Counted from the first letter of the stretch, positions 18,205-27,994 are shown. The stretch: 64,000 nt of DNA from Hoylesella saccharolytica JCM 17484 (GCF_000614205.1 NZ_BAKN01000004.1:62001-126000), one strand, 5' to 3'. Program-made: numbers and translations. Notes: generated by a model from the letters alone, not told the origin.

Positions 18205-18276
18205 TAGTGGATAGGGGAATCGAACCCCTATGCCAAGATTGAGAATCTTGTATCCTAACCGTTAGATGAATCCACC
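18205..18276 (-). tRNA. tRNA-Glu (CTC)
   Basis: 72 nt on the reverse strand, starting GGTGGATTCATCTAACGG. The anticodon arm CAAGA TTCTCAA TCTTG gives CTC, reading GAG. The T-arm is GGGGTTCGATTCCCC. The first base pair would be G-U. A companion UUC tRNA-Glu is expected elsewhere. Confidence 0.9.
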
Positions 18277-18296
18277 GTTAGATTGCATTTCTTTTG

Positions 18297-18383
18297 CGGA
18301 AGCTGGGGGATTCGAACCCCCGGTACGTTTACACGTACGGCAGTTTAGCAAACTGCTGGTTTCAACCACTCACCCAAACTTCC
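18297..18383 (-). tRNA. tRNA-Ser (GCT)
   Basis: 87 nt on the reverse strand, 20 bp upstream of tRNA-Glu. The acceptor stem is GGAAGTT with AGCTTCC; the anticodon arm GCAGT TTGCTAA ACTGC gives GCT. A long variable arm (CGTACGTGTAAACGTACC) and the T-arm GGGGTTCGAATCCCC are present. Confidence 0.95.
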
Positions 18384-18530
18384 TTACCTAATGTTTTGCT
18401 TGTTGGCACCCTGCGTTGAATGCGGTGCAAAGGTATCACTTTTTTTATTAATACCAAATGTTTTCATCCTATTTTTTCGTGCTCAACAAAATTGCATATG
18501 ATTGGATAAGGACTTTTAATACAAGCCGAT

Positions 18531-18989
18531 TTACTCTTCGGTAGTTAATATCTGAGCAGCGTGTTCTTTTACTTTTATTTCTTTTGGAGTGAGTATACGT
18601 TCGATAACCCCCTCTTCGTTGATAATGAATGTGGTGCGAAAAATACCAAAGTACTTGCGGCCGTACATACTTTTTTCACCCCATACACCAAATTTCTCCA
18701 CCAGTTTTTTATCGGTGTCGGCAATCAAAGGGAATGGTAGCTCGTTTTTCTCGATAAATTTTCTGTGCGATTTTTCGTCATTGATACTTACTCCAACTAC
18801 TGCGTAACCTTGTTTTTTCAGTTCGGCATAGTTGTCACGCAGGTTACAGGCTTGATCAGTGCAACCTGATGTCATATCTTTCGGATAAAAATAAAGTACT
18901 AGTTTCTTTCCTTTAAATTGGCTTAAATGTGTTTCTTTGCCATTTTCGTCTACCCCCAGTATTTCGGGTGCTTTGTCTCCTACTTTCAT
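18531..18989 (-). CDS. bcp: Thioredoxin-dependent thiol peroxidase (BCP/PrxQ)
   Basis: 152 residues. Reduces hydrogen peroxide and organic peroxides with electrons from thioredoxin. The peroxidatic Cys is in YFPKDMTSGCTDQACNLRD, with the resolving Cys five residues later (CTDQAC), the atypical 2-Cys arrangement of PrxQ. VVGVSINDEKSHRKF follows. A clear promoter lies 56 bp upstream. The nearby trxB can supply the reductant pathway. Confidence 0.95.
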   Translation of the reverse strand: MKVGDKAPEILGVDENGKETHLSQFKGKKLVLYFYPKDMTSGCTDQACNLRDNYAELKKQGYAVVGVSINDEKSHRKFIEKNELPFPLIADTDKKLVEKFGVWGEKSMYGRKYFGIFRTTFIINEEGVIERILTPKEIKVKEHAAQILTTEE

Positions 18990-19044
18990 TTTCTTTTGTT
19001 TTTATCAATATTCTTTCTTGTTGAATACGGGTTTTCAACGAATA

Positions 19045-19075
19045 CAAAGATACAATGCTATTTGCAGAATTCAAA
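19045..19075 (-). promoter_or_regulatory. Promoter of bcp
   Basis: The reverse strand reads TTTG (19072-19075), 19 bp, then TATCTTTG (19045-19052): a full match to the Bacteroidota -33/-7 pattern. The leader would be about 50 nt. Confidence 0.8.
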
Positions 19076-19175
19076 ACATATATGAGGGAAACAGCTAAAT
19101 AAGTGATAAGATATGATCTCTTTACCTTTTATCTCTAATCGTGTTCTTAAAGTCCTTTTAAGGGATTTACTAAAA

Positions 19176-19206
19176 AATCCCCCTCGGAGGATTCCGAAGG
19201 GGATAA
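19176..19206 (-). terminator. Hairpin terminator after trxB
   Basis: On the reverse strand ATCCCCTTCGGA pairs with TCCGAGGGGGAT around a GGAT-type loop with one mismatch, followed by a run of six T. It starts 21 bp past the trxB stop. Confidence 0.85.
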
Positions 19207-19226
19207 GGAGGAGTATGACAGAGTAT

Positions 19227-20174
19227 TTACTTGTTGTGCTCTGCTAAATACCGTTCTGCTTCAAGCGCGGCCATACATCCACTACCGGCTGCAACAACAG
19301 CTTGTCGATAAACTGAGTCGGCACAGTCGCCGGCGGCAAAAATCCCTTCGATATTGGTCTTCGGGGTGCCAGCTTGTGTGCGGATATAGCCCACGTTGTC
19401 ACAATCGAGCCATGCTTTGAATACAGAGGTGTTAGGGGTATGTCCGATGGCAAGAAAGAATCCGTCAAGGGGTAGGTCGTAACGTTGCTCGTCAGCTTCG
19501 CCCAGACGTTTAACGAGGTGGGCACCTTCTACACCGTTTTCTCCATAAAGACCAAGCGTATTGTGCTCGTATAGAATTTCTATTTTCTCGTTCTCTTCAA
19601 CGCGTTTCTTCATTACGTCAGAGGCCCGCAGATAGGGCTTGCGAACAATCATATAAACTTTTGAACAGAGGCCTGCCAGGTAGGTAGCTTCTTCGCAAGC
19701 GGTATCACCTCCGCCCACTACGGCAACCACTTTCTTTCGGTAGAAAAATCCGTCGCAGGTGGCGCAGGCACTGACTCCTTGTCCAGCGTATTTTTGCTCG
19801 TCGGATAGTCCGAGATATTTGGCAGATGCACCGGTAGCAACGATAACAGTTTCGGCTTCAATCTCTGTGCCGTTATCAGTAGTGAGCAGATAGGGCTTGC
19901 GACTGAAATTGGCTTTCACGATTTCACCGTCGCGAATGTCTGCTCCAAAACGTTGAGCTTGTTCACGCAGGTCCATCATCATTTTGTTTCCATCAACTCC
20001 TTGCGGGTAACCCGGAAAGTTTTCTACTTCTGTTGTTTGCGTGAGCTGTCCGCCGGTCTGAGGTCCACAATACTGAATGGGCTTGAGATTGGCGCGTCCC
20101 GCATAGATGGCGGCAGTATATCCTGCCGGTCCGCTGCCCACAATAAGGCAACGGGTGTATTCTTTCGTAGTCAT
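19227..20174 (-). CDS. trxB: Thioredoxin reductase
   Basis: 315 residues. FAD/NADPH enzyme that reduces thioredoxin. The N-terminal FAD motif GSGPAGYTAAIYAGRA, the redox pair CATCDG near residue 138, the NADPH motif GGGDTACEEA, and the late FAD motif AAGDCAD occur in the usual order. It belongs with the neighbouring bcp and glutathione peroxidase genes in thiol-based peroxide defence, though each appears to have its own promoter. Confidence 0.97.
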   Translation of the reverse strand: MTTKEYTRCLIVGSGPAGYTAAIYAGRANLKPIQYCGPQTGGQLTQTTEVENFPGYPQGVDGNKMMMDLREQAQRFGADIRDGEIVKANFSRKPYLLTTDNGTEIEAETVIVATGASAKYLGLSDEQKYAGQGVSACATCDGFFYRKKVVAVVGGGDTACEEATYLAGLCSKVYMIVRKPYLRASDVMKKRVEENEKIEILYEHNTLGLYGENGVEGAHLVKRLGEADEQRYDLPLDGFFLAIGHTPNTSVFKAWLDCDNVGYIRTQAGTPKTNIEGIFAAGDCADSVYRQAVVAAGSGCMAALEAERYLAEHNK

Positions 20175-20398
20175 TTTAGTTTTGGATTGGGGATTAGAAA
20201 TGAAAAATTAGAGATGAGAGATTATGGACTAAGGGTGAAAGTTTTAATAGTATTTGAACTGAAAAATAAATGTGGAAGTGCTAAATCCATATATCAATAG
20301 GAATTCTGACTATCACTCCTTCGTTTGTTCGCTTTTGTTTCAAACACTATCAAACCATAATCTATAATCCCTAATCTCTGATCCTAATCTTCCAGTTA

Positions 20399-20947
20399 TT
20401 ACAACAATTCTTCTATCTGTTTTGCCACTTTGCCCAAATCTTCTGTGGGTTCAAAACGGGCAACAACTTGTCCCTGCTTGTTGATAAGGAATTTGGTAAA
20501 GTTCCATTTAATATCCGATTTTTCCTTATAATCAGGGTCTTCTTTCGATAACATCTCTTCCAAGATAGGTGTTAGTTTGTGATTGGGGTCCCATCCAGCA
20601 AATCCTTTCTGTTCTTTCAGATACTGATAAAGAGGTTCGGCATCGTCTCCGTTCACTTTTATCTTTTTAAAGCGGGGAAACTCTGTGCCGAAGTTAAGCT
20701 TGCAAAACTCGTGAATGGCCTCATCGGTGCCCGGTGCCTGCTGTCCAAATTGATTGCAAGGAAAATCGAGGATTTCAAATCCCTTTGCGTGATATTTTTT
20801 ATAGAGGTTTTCCAACTCTTCGTACTGCGGTGTAAATCCACACTTGGTTGCAGTATTAACAATCAGCAGAACCTCATTGGCATACTCTTTTAAAGATACT
20901 TCGTTACCCTTTCTGTCTTTGACAGAGAAATCATATACTGTCTTCAT
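20399..20947 (-). CDS. Glutathione peroxidase-family thiol peroxidase
   Basis: 182 residues. NTATKCGFTPQYEELENLY holds the peroxidatic Cys, in place of selenocysteine; FPCNQFG supplies the Gln and probable resolving Cys region, and KWNFTKFLI the conserved Trp and Asn. Cys-type members usually take electrons from thioredoxin, which fits the adjacent trxB. A -7 box TAACTTTG lies at 20998-21005 on the reverse strand. The 20175-20398 gap shows nothing recognisable. Confidence 0.93.
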   Translation of the reverse strand: MKTVYDFSVKDRKGNEVSLKEYANEVLLIVNTATKCGFTPQYEELENLYKKYHAKGFEILDFPCNQFGQQAPGTDEAIHEFCKLNFGTEFPRFKKIKVNGDDAEPLYQYLKEQKGFAGWDPNHKLTPILEEMLSKEDPDYKEKSDIKWNFTKFLINKQGQVVARFEPTEDLGKVAKQIEELL

Positions 20948-21134
20948 CTTTTAATTTTGTTTTTGTGATTAATTGTATTTATAATAATATCTATGTACAA
21001 AGTTAACAAATAATGTGTAGAAGCGAGCTTTCGATTACTTTAATTTAATATATTTAGGGAAATCTCCCGAAGGTATAGGATTTACCCTATCAACAAATAG
21101 AGAAAATATTTATTGTATACTGTAATATATGGCT

Positions 21135-21142
21135 TATCTTTG
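21135..21142 (+). promoter_or_regulatory. -7 box upstream of the lipoprotein gene
   Basis: TATCTTTG, an exact match to the consensus, 23 bp before the start at 21166. The -33 position has TATTG, a weak match. Confidence 0.6.
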
Positions 21143-21165
21143 CATAAAGCAAGTAATAAAATGAT

Positions 21166-21743
21166 ATGATTATGAAAAGATTACACTTCTTATTACCCAT
21201 GGTATTGCTGGCGATGCTTTCCTTGACATTAAGCAGTTGTGAAATAGAACCCGGCGACCCTTATTTTGCGCGGTACGAGTGGTGGGACGACTCTTATAGA
21301 AATCCTGATAGAATGTTGGTAGATATGGCTCGCGCTTTGCGCGGACGTTGGCAGGGTACGCTGGTTGCTAAAGGACTAGATGGCTACGGACGCCTATACA
21401 GAAGAGTTATCTTACCCAAATTGAGTTTGATCAGTATACTTCTGTGGCTATTTACGGACGCGGTATTCAGTCGGATTATAGAAGTATCAACGACCCGAAC
21501 CCCTATACACGGCGTTTTTCATGGCATATCAACAGCCGAACCGGCGATATATATATCGATTACGATAACAACTACTCGATGATAATTCCGTATAAAACAA
21601 TGGATTTATCGGGGAGCGGCTTTGTCGGAGAAATGATTGCACACGACGAAACCGATGATTTTAATTTCCAACGATATACACTTGCAAAGTCGGGCGCATT
21701 CGATGCATCGGCAGAGAACGATTCTATCGATAACAAGAAATAG
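21166..21743 (+). CDS. Hypothetical lipoprotein, one frameshift
   Basis: Begins MIMKRLHFLLPMVLLAMLSL with the lipobox ending LSSC near residue 25. The first frame gives MARALRGRWQGTLVAKGLDG and then loses sense; the next frame continues from about 21395 with TQIEFDQYTSVAIYGRGIQS through INSRTGDIYIDYDNNY to the stop at 21741-21743. One missing base explains the break. Joined length is about 192 residues. The WQGTL...IEF pattern suggests a small beta-barrel lipocalin-like or lipoprotein fold found in Bacteroidota; no function known. Confidence 0.7.
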
Positions 21744-21863
21744 ACGAACGATTTATAAGGTAACAAGATTGTAAAATGATAATACAAAAGGTGATAAGTC
21801 CGCAATTAAACTTATCACCTTTTATGTTATGCTTTTGTTTCGTGATTTTATTCTTTGATATTG

Positions 21864-22745
21864 TTATTTCAGTCCCCAGAAGTTGGCATTTACCGCTGCC
21901 GACTCGATAACTTGCTCCCGATTATCGGGCAAATTACAAAAGAAGTCTATGCCGGTTTTCTCTTCCAACTCTTTAATCGTCACAGCATATTTGGCCAACT
22001 TCGTATCTTTATTTTTCTCATGGCTCACCCAGAATCCCATTGCATTATACTGGCCATCTTTCACACGCATAATCGCCATAAAAAAATATTTGGGTACTAG
22101 CAAATTCTGGCGTATGGTCGTATAATCTTCCGACCGGTCTATCGTGCCCCCCTTACATATATATAAGGTGTCGCAAAATTTATAGTTATTTCTCCCTGCA
22201 ATGTTTCTCACCGCTTTTTCCATATTTGCCCAGACACCCGCATTAAAATCATTGAGCTGCGGTTGCATATTGGTAACAAAGAAAGTTTGATAATTGGCGT
22301 TGGCAGAATAAAGTCGATCAGCTGACGGACAGATATGTCCATGATCGTATCCGGAACCCCAAAAGGGGTCGGAAGCAAACCAAAGTGACGTTGGAAGCAA
22401 AGGGTCGCGTGGGTATTGGTTAGTTTTAGAGGTATAACGTATGGTGTTTTCCTCCATATTCTTTTTATAAAGTTGGTAACAACTCCATCTTTGCGACTTT
22501 TTGGCCTCATTCCATTCAACGGCATAATTCAACTGGCCATCGTCTGAATAATGTATCAACACCCTGTTCCCGTTACCCTTCAAACGTGGAAATTCCATCC
22601 GTCCATATTCTGTTTTAACGGATACGTTATTGGCATTGGCGTTGTTGGCAGATTGTTTAACGCCTGTTTCATCGTCGCTGCTACAAGCCGTTAGGGTTGC
22701 AGCTATTACTAACAGTCCTATCAGTTTATTTGTCTTGAATATCAT
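21864..22745 (-). CDS. DNA/RNA non-specific endonuclease, lipoprotein
   Basis: 293 residues from the ATG at 22745; a longer frame begins at 22778. The signal MIFKTNKLIGLLVIAATLTA is followed by Cys in a lipobox. The NUC1 (beta-beta-alpha metal) nuclease domain has YDHGHICPSADR with the catalytic His, TNMQPQLNDFNAGVWAN with the metal-binding Asn, and the C-terminal WVSHEKNKDTKLAKYAV. The DRGH motif of the family is DHGH here. It should degrade extracellular or periplasmic nucleic acid, possibly feeding the receptor operon two genes away. Confidence 0.9.
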   Translation of the reverse strand: MIFKTNKLIGLLVIAATLTACSSDDETGVKQSANNANANNVSVKTEYGRMEFPRLKGNGNRVLIHYSDDGQLNYAVEWNEAKKSQRWSCYQLYKKNMEENTIRYTSKTNQYPRDPLLPTSLWFASDPFWGSGYDHGHICPSADRLYSANANYQTFFVTNMQPQLNDFNAGVWANMEKAVRNIAGRNNYKFCDTLYICKGGTIDRSEDYTTIRQNLLVPKYFFMAIMRVKDGQYNAMGFWVSHEKNKDTKLAKYAVTIKELEEKTGIDFFCNLPDNREQVIESAAVNANFWGLK

Positions 22746-22778
22746 TCGGCGTATTTTATCAGCTTTATTTATAAACAA

Positions 22779-22820
22779 GTGCGTCCCTTAACGTATATGC
22801 AACTACGTTGAAGGACGCAC
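22779..22820 (-). terminator. Long hairpin between L31 and the nuclease
   Basis: A 17-bp imperfect stem starting GTGCGTCC and ending GGACGCAC, loop of 8 nt, with one mismatch and one wobble pair. On the reverse strand it is followed by TTGTTT, 38 bp past the L31 stop. Most likely the L31 terminator; it could also shape the nuclease leader. Confidence 0.7.
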
Positions 22821-22857
22821 CCCGACTTTCTAAATATATATTCTTTAAAAAGATATA

Positions 22858-23109
22858 TTATTTTTTGATCTTACCGTAACGGTTCATGAAGCGATCTACA
22901 CGACCGGCTGTATCGACAAGTTTGTTCTTACCGGTATAGAACGGGTGCGAACTGCTTGAGATTTCAATCTTTACCACAGGGTAAGTTTCGCCTTCAAACT
23001 CTACTGTATCGTTTGTTTTGCAAGTAGACTGTGAAAGGAACATATCGCCGTTGGACATATCTTTGAATACGACGGGGCGATAGTTTTCGGGATGAATACC
23101 TTTTTTCAT
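22858..23109 (-). CDS. rpmE2: 50S ribosomal protein L31, type B
   Basis: 83 residues: [20 protein letters not shown] to the end. It lacks the CxxC zinc pair of type A, as in the zinc-independent paralogue. [20 protein letters not shown] is the conserved core. Transcribed alone. Confidence 0.95.
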   Translation of the reverse strand: MKKGIHPENYRPVVFKDMSNGDMFLSQSTCKTNDTVEFEGETYPVVKIEISSSSHPFYTGKNKLVDTAGRVDRFMNRYGKIKK

Positions 23110-23226
23110 TTTAATTTTTGTATGTTGAATTATTTAATATATCATTAATACGGGCTGCAAAAATACAAAGAAATTTGCAGCCCGCCAAAGAAATGGATGA
23201 GATTTTAATTTGAAAATCTATCTGTT

Positions 23227-24573
23227 TTACTGTGCATAGGTAATCGTTATCGTCTGTACGCGCAACTGAACACCACCACCTTTAGGTTCATTAAAAACAT
23301 TTTTGTAAACAGCAGTATTGCCCGTAAACGCAATTGTCGCTGTCTTATTACCAACCTGATTTGTACCATTATATACGTCACAAGTAAACACCAGCTTGGC
23401 AATGGCTTTTTTACCGGTAATGGTTATACCGTTGTTTTTGTACAGGCGCACCCCTTTTGATTTGGCATAGTATTTCGGTGCGTTCGCTTCGCCATTGGCA
23501 TCAAAAGCAATGGTAGTACCGTCTGACAAGGTTATCGGTGTAGCTGCGGCCTCGTCGGTAAAACTTTGTTCGGTCATTGTTGCGGTAATGGATTCTGTTC
23601 CGGCAGTAACGGCACTATTTACAGCCGTTACAGTGGTACCATTAATGGTTAAACCGCTGGGTGTTACAATAGGGCCACCGCCGCCACCGGCGCCCGGTTT
23701 CAGTGAAACAAGGTAACTTTTATTGCCGGCAGTTTCAGGTGTGTTGCCTTTAAAGTTAACAAATTTACCTGTAATCACAACCTCATCACCTGCTTTTAAT
23801 GCATCGGTCTTGGTAAACTTCTGATTATTTAAATCAAAGCTGCGGAAAATCAAAAGTTGGTTATTGGTTGTTCCGTCATCCGAAATTTGATAAGTAGCAT
23901 TACCATACTTCGTATCGATTGAAGGCGCATTTACAATTTTACCTTTTACATAAAACTCTAACGTGTCTTTATCGGTCTTCAATGCCTTGATTTTAGCCAG
24001 CGCAGCAGCTACGTTGTACGGGTCGGCTTGTGTTCCCGAACCTTTTTCTTCGCCGGGTGTAGGCGTTGTTCCACTATTATCTTCTTTCTTACCGTTCAGC
24101 GAATATAAGTAAGAATTGTTGGCTTCGCTTTCAGGTTTGTTACCTTTAAAGTTTACAAAGATTCCTTTTACCACAACTTCGTTACCCACTTTGATGGCAT
24201 CTTTACTGGTAAACTTCTGATTACCAAGCGCCTTACTGCGATAGATGCAAAGCTGATTTTTATCGGTTCCGTCAACCGAGATATAGTAAGTAGCATTGCC
24301 AAACTTATCTGTATCTATCTCGTTAATCGATACAATCTTACCTTTTACGAAGATTTCTGCAGTTTTCTCGCCATCTTTTAGCGCCTTAATTTTCTCTAAA
24401 GCAGCTGTTACGTTATACGGATCGGCTTCCGTTCCCGTACCTTCTTTAACCCCGGGTACAACGTCCTCTTTCTTATTATTGGGGTTGTCTGACGGTTCGG
24501 GTACGCTGTTACAGCTTGTAAATGTAATGGCTGATATCATCAAGGCCATTATTAAATAAAGGTTCTTTTTCAT
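23227..24573 (-). CDS. Lipoprotein with two DUF6359 OB-like repeats
   Basis: 448 residues. The signal MKKNLYLIMALMISAITFTS ends at a Cys. Two repeats of about 120 residues begin GTGTEADPYNVTAALEKIKA (near 45) and GSGTQADPYNVAAALAKIKA (near 180); each ends in a KxxDAxKxGxEVVxxGxFVNFKGN pattern. This is the DUF6359 type, related to OB-fold domains of secreted nucleases. A glycine-rich linker (GAGGGGG) leads to a C-terminal beta domain of about 140 residues. Third gene of the receptor operon; it lies on the cell surface by inference and may bind the ligand. Confidence 0.8.
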   Translation of the reverse strand: MKKNLYLIMALMISAITFTSCNSVPEPSDNPNNKKEDVVPGVKEGTGTEADPYNVTAALEKIKALKDGEKTAEIFVKGKIVSINEIDTDKFGNATYYISVDGTDKNQLCIYRSKALGNQKFTSKDAIKVGNEVVVKGIFVNFKGNKPESEANNSYLYSLNGKKEDNSGTTPTPGEEKGSGTQADPYNVAAALAKIKALKTDKDTLEFYVKGKIVNAPSIDTKYGNATYQISDDGTTNNQLLIFRSFDLNNQKFTKTDALKAGDEVVITGKFVNFKGNTPETAGNKSYLVSLKPGAGGGGGPIVTPSGLTINGTTVTAVNSAVTAGTESITATMTEQSFTDEAAATPITLSDGTTIAFDANGEANAPKYYAKSKGVRLYKNNGITITGKKAIAKLVFTCDVYNGTNQVGNKTATIAFTGNTAVYKNVFNEPKGGGVQLRVQTITITYAQ

Positions 24574-24592
24574 ACTGTTTTTCTATTAATTG

Positions 24593-25456
24593 TTAATTTA
24601 CTTCTTGAACATCGTTTTCAGTGCGAATAAGTATCTGCCAAGTATTGCGATAGCGGGTAAAAATACCCGTAATATTTACTTTTTTTTGTGGCAGAGGTAC
24701 TGCTGCAAAGTCGGCATAGAGGCTAGTACGCACTATAAGATGGCGAGCATCCAAGTCCTCAAGCTCTCTGTTGACATTATTGGCAGCATCTTTTTCTTTA
24801 TCAGATGCATATACTTTCGTTCCATCAGCGCCTTTAAATTTTACCTCTTTAAGTACCATCAGACGGCCGCTGTGGCTTTCGAGATAGTCGGCATCAGCCA
24901 CTTTGGACAGATCAAACACTTCGGGTGTAACCTGAGAAGCATCGGGCGTGCCGATACTTTTAAAGTGTTCGTTCCACAAAAAGCGGTTCATTCGGCTTAC
25001 AGTGGTTACTCCGCGCGCATTGGTATACAGTGTTCCAATCTGTGCTTGCTTTCCATAGCTACCAATATACAAGTCTTTCAGGCTCACCAAGATTTCTTGT
25101 CCCACAGGCAGATACGAAAACAAACCGCCTTGTGCAATATCAATAAGGATGGCACCCGTACCATCAGAGATGGCAACACAATTATATAGATTGCCCTGAA
25201 TATCATTGCCGGTAACACGACCTTTTATCTGTATGTCGGTTTCAATTTTCTTATAAGAATCTTTAGGAGCATTGAGCGCATCGCGATAGGTCGTGAGCAA
25301 AGTGTTTATCGTAACAACATTCGTTTCTTTCAAATCGTTGTTGCCAAACACATTGGTATTTTCCGGCGTGCTCCAATTATCGTTCATACACCCCATAAGG
25401 GTTGTACAAGCGGCCAGAAGGAATATATAGCTTAACCTTTTCATTGTCTTTTTCAT
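24593..25456 (-). CDS. DUF5689 lipoprotein
   Basis: 287 residues. Signal ending in TTLMGC, then a DUF5689 domain: INTLLTTYRDALNAPKDSYK, IKGRVTGNDIQGNLYN and GAILIDIAQGGLFSYLPVGQ. The text ISDGTGAILI and VTGIF-type strands point to OB-like folds. It sits directly behind the TonB-dependent receptor (no gap) and is its likely surface partner, in the place that SusD takes in glycan systems. The ligand is not known. Confidence 0.82.
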   Translation of the reverse strand: MKKTMKRLSYIFLLAACTTLMGCMNDNWSTPENTNVFGNNDLKETNVVTINTLLTTYRDALNAPKDSYKKIETDIQIKGRVTGNDIQGNLYNCVAISDGTGAILIDIAQGGLFSYLPVGQEILVSLKDLYIGSYGKQAQIGTLYTNARGVTTVSRMNRFLWNEHFKSIGTPDASQVTPEVFDLSKVADADYLESHSGRLMVLKEVKFKGADGTKVYASDKEKDAANNVNRELEDLDARHLIVRTSLYADFAAVPLPQKKVNITGIFTRYRNTWQILIRTENDVQEVN

Positions 25457-27994
25457 TTAAAATTTATAAGTAATATTCAGTAAACCATTGGTCCCGTAAG
25501 CATAATATTTCTTCGGATTGCGCGAGAATTTATAAGCTCTGGCATTGCCCGATGCAGTAAAGTCAGACCGACTTTGCTCATAACCGCCTGTTACCAAATT
25601 CTTATTGTTGAGTATATTGTCAACCATCAGGTTGATAGAGAGCGATCCGTGCTTCAGGTAGATATTTTTTCCGATAGAACCCGAAAGCATAAAGCCTCCA
25701 TTTCCTTGTTCTTGCGGTATGCGTTTTACGTTTCCGTTCTCGTCGATATTACCGCGTTTTTCGCCTATACTCTTATATCGATAGTAGAGCGAGGGCGACA
25801 AATAGATACGGTCGTAATAGTTTCCAGACAGGTCAACAAACCATCCGCCCTTGTGATAGCTCAATATCAAACTTGCAGCTGTAAGCGGAGTACCCGACTC
25901 GTGTATGTTTTTGTTCAGCAGTATATCACTCTCGTACACGCCTTGTGTTGAGTTGAGGTAGTTTACCCGTGCATCGTTGATACTCTTTGCTTCGCTTATC
26001 GTACCTAGTAACTTAATGTCAAACGATGAGTTGATGCGATATTTCGCAGCCGTTTCAACACCATAATAAGCCTTTTTCCCATCTGTAATCGAAACATACG
26101 AGAACGAGTTGATGTCGTCGAAATAAAAACATTGCCAATCGGTAACTTGGTCTGCATGGTTGTAATAAGCATTCAAATTAATGTGGAGTTTTGACGATTG
26201 GTATTGATACCCCAAGTCTGTACTGAATATGCGTTCATTTTTCAAGTTTCGTGCAAAGTCGTTATTCATTTCGGGAGCACTGAAAGCAACGTATGCCGTA
26301 GGTGCATTATATTGATAACCGGCACCCAATGAGAAAGTGTGTCCGTGTCCGGCACTGAATATTGCTGATGCTTTTACCCCGCCTTCGAAGAAATTTGCCG
26401 TACCGCTTTTACCGTAAGAATTGTTTGCAAACAAGCCGTTGCGCATCTTTCCATCGCGTTGCATACTCACACCGCCTACCTTTGCGGCAGCCATGAGGTT
26501 AAAACGTCCCACCAAGCGGTTATAGTTTGTCCACACCGAAGCTTTGTTTACAAGAAGGTGATAATCGTATCCGAAGACATCACCCTTGCCCACAGTGGCA
26601 TTGCGACGGTTTAAATCGTACTGCACCTGATCAGAACTCGGTGCGTAGGTACCCACGGCATAGGTGTTGATGTTATGATAAGAGGTAGCCCCCAAAAGGT
26701 CTTCCATCGTTTGATAATGGCGTGCATTGTTGGTCGAAAGCAAGTAACCGAGGTTCCAATTCGACTTTTTGTCGAGCTGCATATTAAGTGTAGACGCCAA
26801 CGAAAGGGTTAAAGCGTCGTTGCGACGTGCCTGAATAAAATACATGGCATCAGCTCCCTGCGCCGAAACGTTGCGGTTAGCCATATAAAGGCGGTCCCAA
26901 TTAATTTGGCGGTTGGCCTTCGATGCTGTTAAATAATCGTATGCCATACCCCAATCTATCAAGCTCTGACTGGTGTGAGCCGCTGTATTGGTTTCGTCCC
27001 ATACGTCATAATAACTGCTGGGCAACAATTTCCAATAGTCTGGTTGTGGGTTATCGCTGTTGTTATAGTTTAGCTTTGTGCTTTTATACATACTGTATCT
27101 GCCAAACAACGATGTGTTCAGCTTTGTATTCTCATCTATCTTCCAGTCCCATGTCAGCACTGCCGATGGCGCAAAATCGTTCACTATACGCGAGTTGCGT
27201 TTTTTTCCGTTTTGGTATCCCCAATAAGGGTTATAATACCGATCGTTGGCAATCCAATAGCTCTCGTCTGTGGCTGCACCCTGTGTGGCACGCTCGGTGG
27301 GGTTTCCCCACGTGCTGAACGACAACGAGTGTTTACTGTTTTCGCCAAATAATTTTTGCACGCCTAAAAAGTAAGAAAGGGCATTATAAAATGTGCCTTC
27401 TACATATCCCTCGCTGGCCCAACGATAAGTAAGGTTGCCCGAAAAGGCCCAGCCATGCTTATTTAAGCCGCTGCTAAAGGTGTACATGCCACGTAAGGTG
27501 TAGTTGCGGTTGGCTCCTCCCAGTGTAATTCGATGTCCGGCAGGCTGGTTAGCAGGTCTGAAATCGTAGTTGTTCGAGCCTGCCAAGCCCGGCATGGCAA
27601 AGCCGTTGGCTTCGAAAGGCAAAGCAAAGTCGGCATTTTTGGTTTGCTGATTGAGGCCGCCTACTTGCGAAAAACGAAACTGCCCATTCTCAACATCGTT
27701 CATTAAAATGCCGTTTACATATACCTCATTATACTTCTGACCCAAGCCGCGATACCTGAACCGCATCGGGGAAAACTGAAAGCCTACCTGAGAGGCATAA
27801 AGATTGGTTCCCGAATTAATGATGGTGATGTTTTGAACAGTATTCTCGTTCTCGCCCAACTGTGCTTCTGTAAAGGTAAAGGCAGACTCATCGACACCGG
27901 TTGCCTGCTGTGTGATGGTGTCGTTAACATTCTGTGCGAATGACAAAGACGAATAACACAACGCAACAACGGCCATTTTCAGCTTTGTTAGCAT
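25457..27994 (-). CDS. TonB-dependent outer-membrane receptor
   Basis: 845 residues. Signal peptide MLTKLKMAVVALCYSSLSFA, plug domain from about residue 50 (FRYRGLGQKYNEVYVNGILM), then a long barrel ending KYYAYGTNGLLNITYKF with a terminal aromatic. There is no N-terminal carboxypeptidase-regulatory domain, so it differs from SusC. First gene of an operon with DUF5689 and DUF6359 lipoproteins. The set probably imports a ligand bound by OB-like surface proteins; nucleic-acid fragments are a reasonable guess. Confidence 0.88.
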   Translation of the reverse strand: MLTKLKMAVVALCYSSLSFAQNVNDTITQQATGVDESAFTFTEAQLGENENTVQNITIINSGTNLYASQVGFQFSPMRFRYRGLGQKYNEVYVNGILMNDVENGQFRFSQVGGLNQQTKNADFALPFEANGFAMPGLAGSNNYDFRPANQPAGHRITLGGANRNYTLRGMYTFSSGLNKHGWAFSGNLTYRWASEGYVEGTFYNALSYFLGVQKLFGENSKHSLSFSTWGNPTERATQGAATDESYWIANDRYYNPYWGYQNGKKRNSRIVNDFAPSAVLTWDWKIDENTKLNTSLFGRYSMYKSTKLNYNNSDNPQPDYWKLLPSSYYDVWDETNTAAHTSQSLIDWGMAYDYLTASKANRQINWDRLYMANRNVSAQGADAMYFIQARRNDALTLSLASTLNMQLDKKSNWNLGYLLSTNNARHYQTMEDLLGATSYHNINTYAVGTYAPSSDQVQYDLNRRNATVGKGDVFGYDYHLLVNKASVWTNYNRLVGRFNLMAAAKVGGVSMQRDGKMRNGLFANNSYGKSGTANFFEGGVKASAIFSAGHGHTFSLGAGYQYNAPTAYVAFSAPEMNNDFARNLKNERIFSTDLGYQYQSSKLHINLNAYYNHADQVTDWQCFYFDDINSFSYVSITDGKKAYYGVETAAKYRINSSFDIKLLGTISEAKSINDARVNYLNSTQGVYESDILLNKNIHESGTPLTAASLILSYHKGGWFVDLSGNYYDRIYLSPSLYYRYKSIGEKRGNIDENGNVKRIPQEQGNGGFMLSGSIGKNIYLKHGSLSINLMVDNILNNKNLVTGGYEQSRSDFTASGNARAYKFSRNPKKYYAYGTNGLLNITYKF

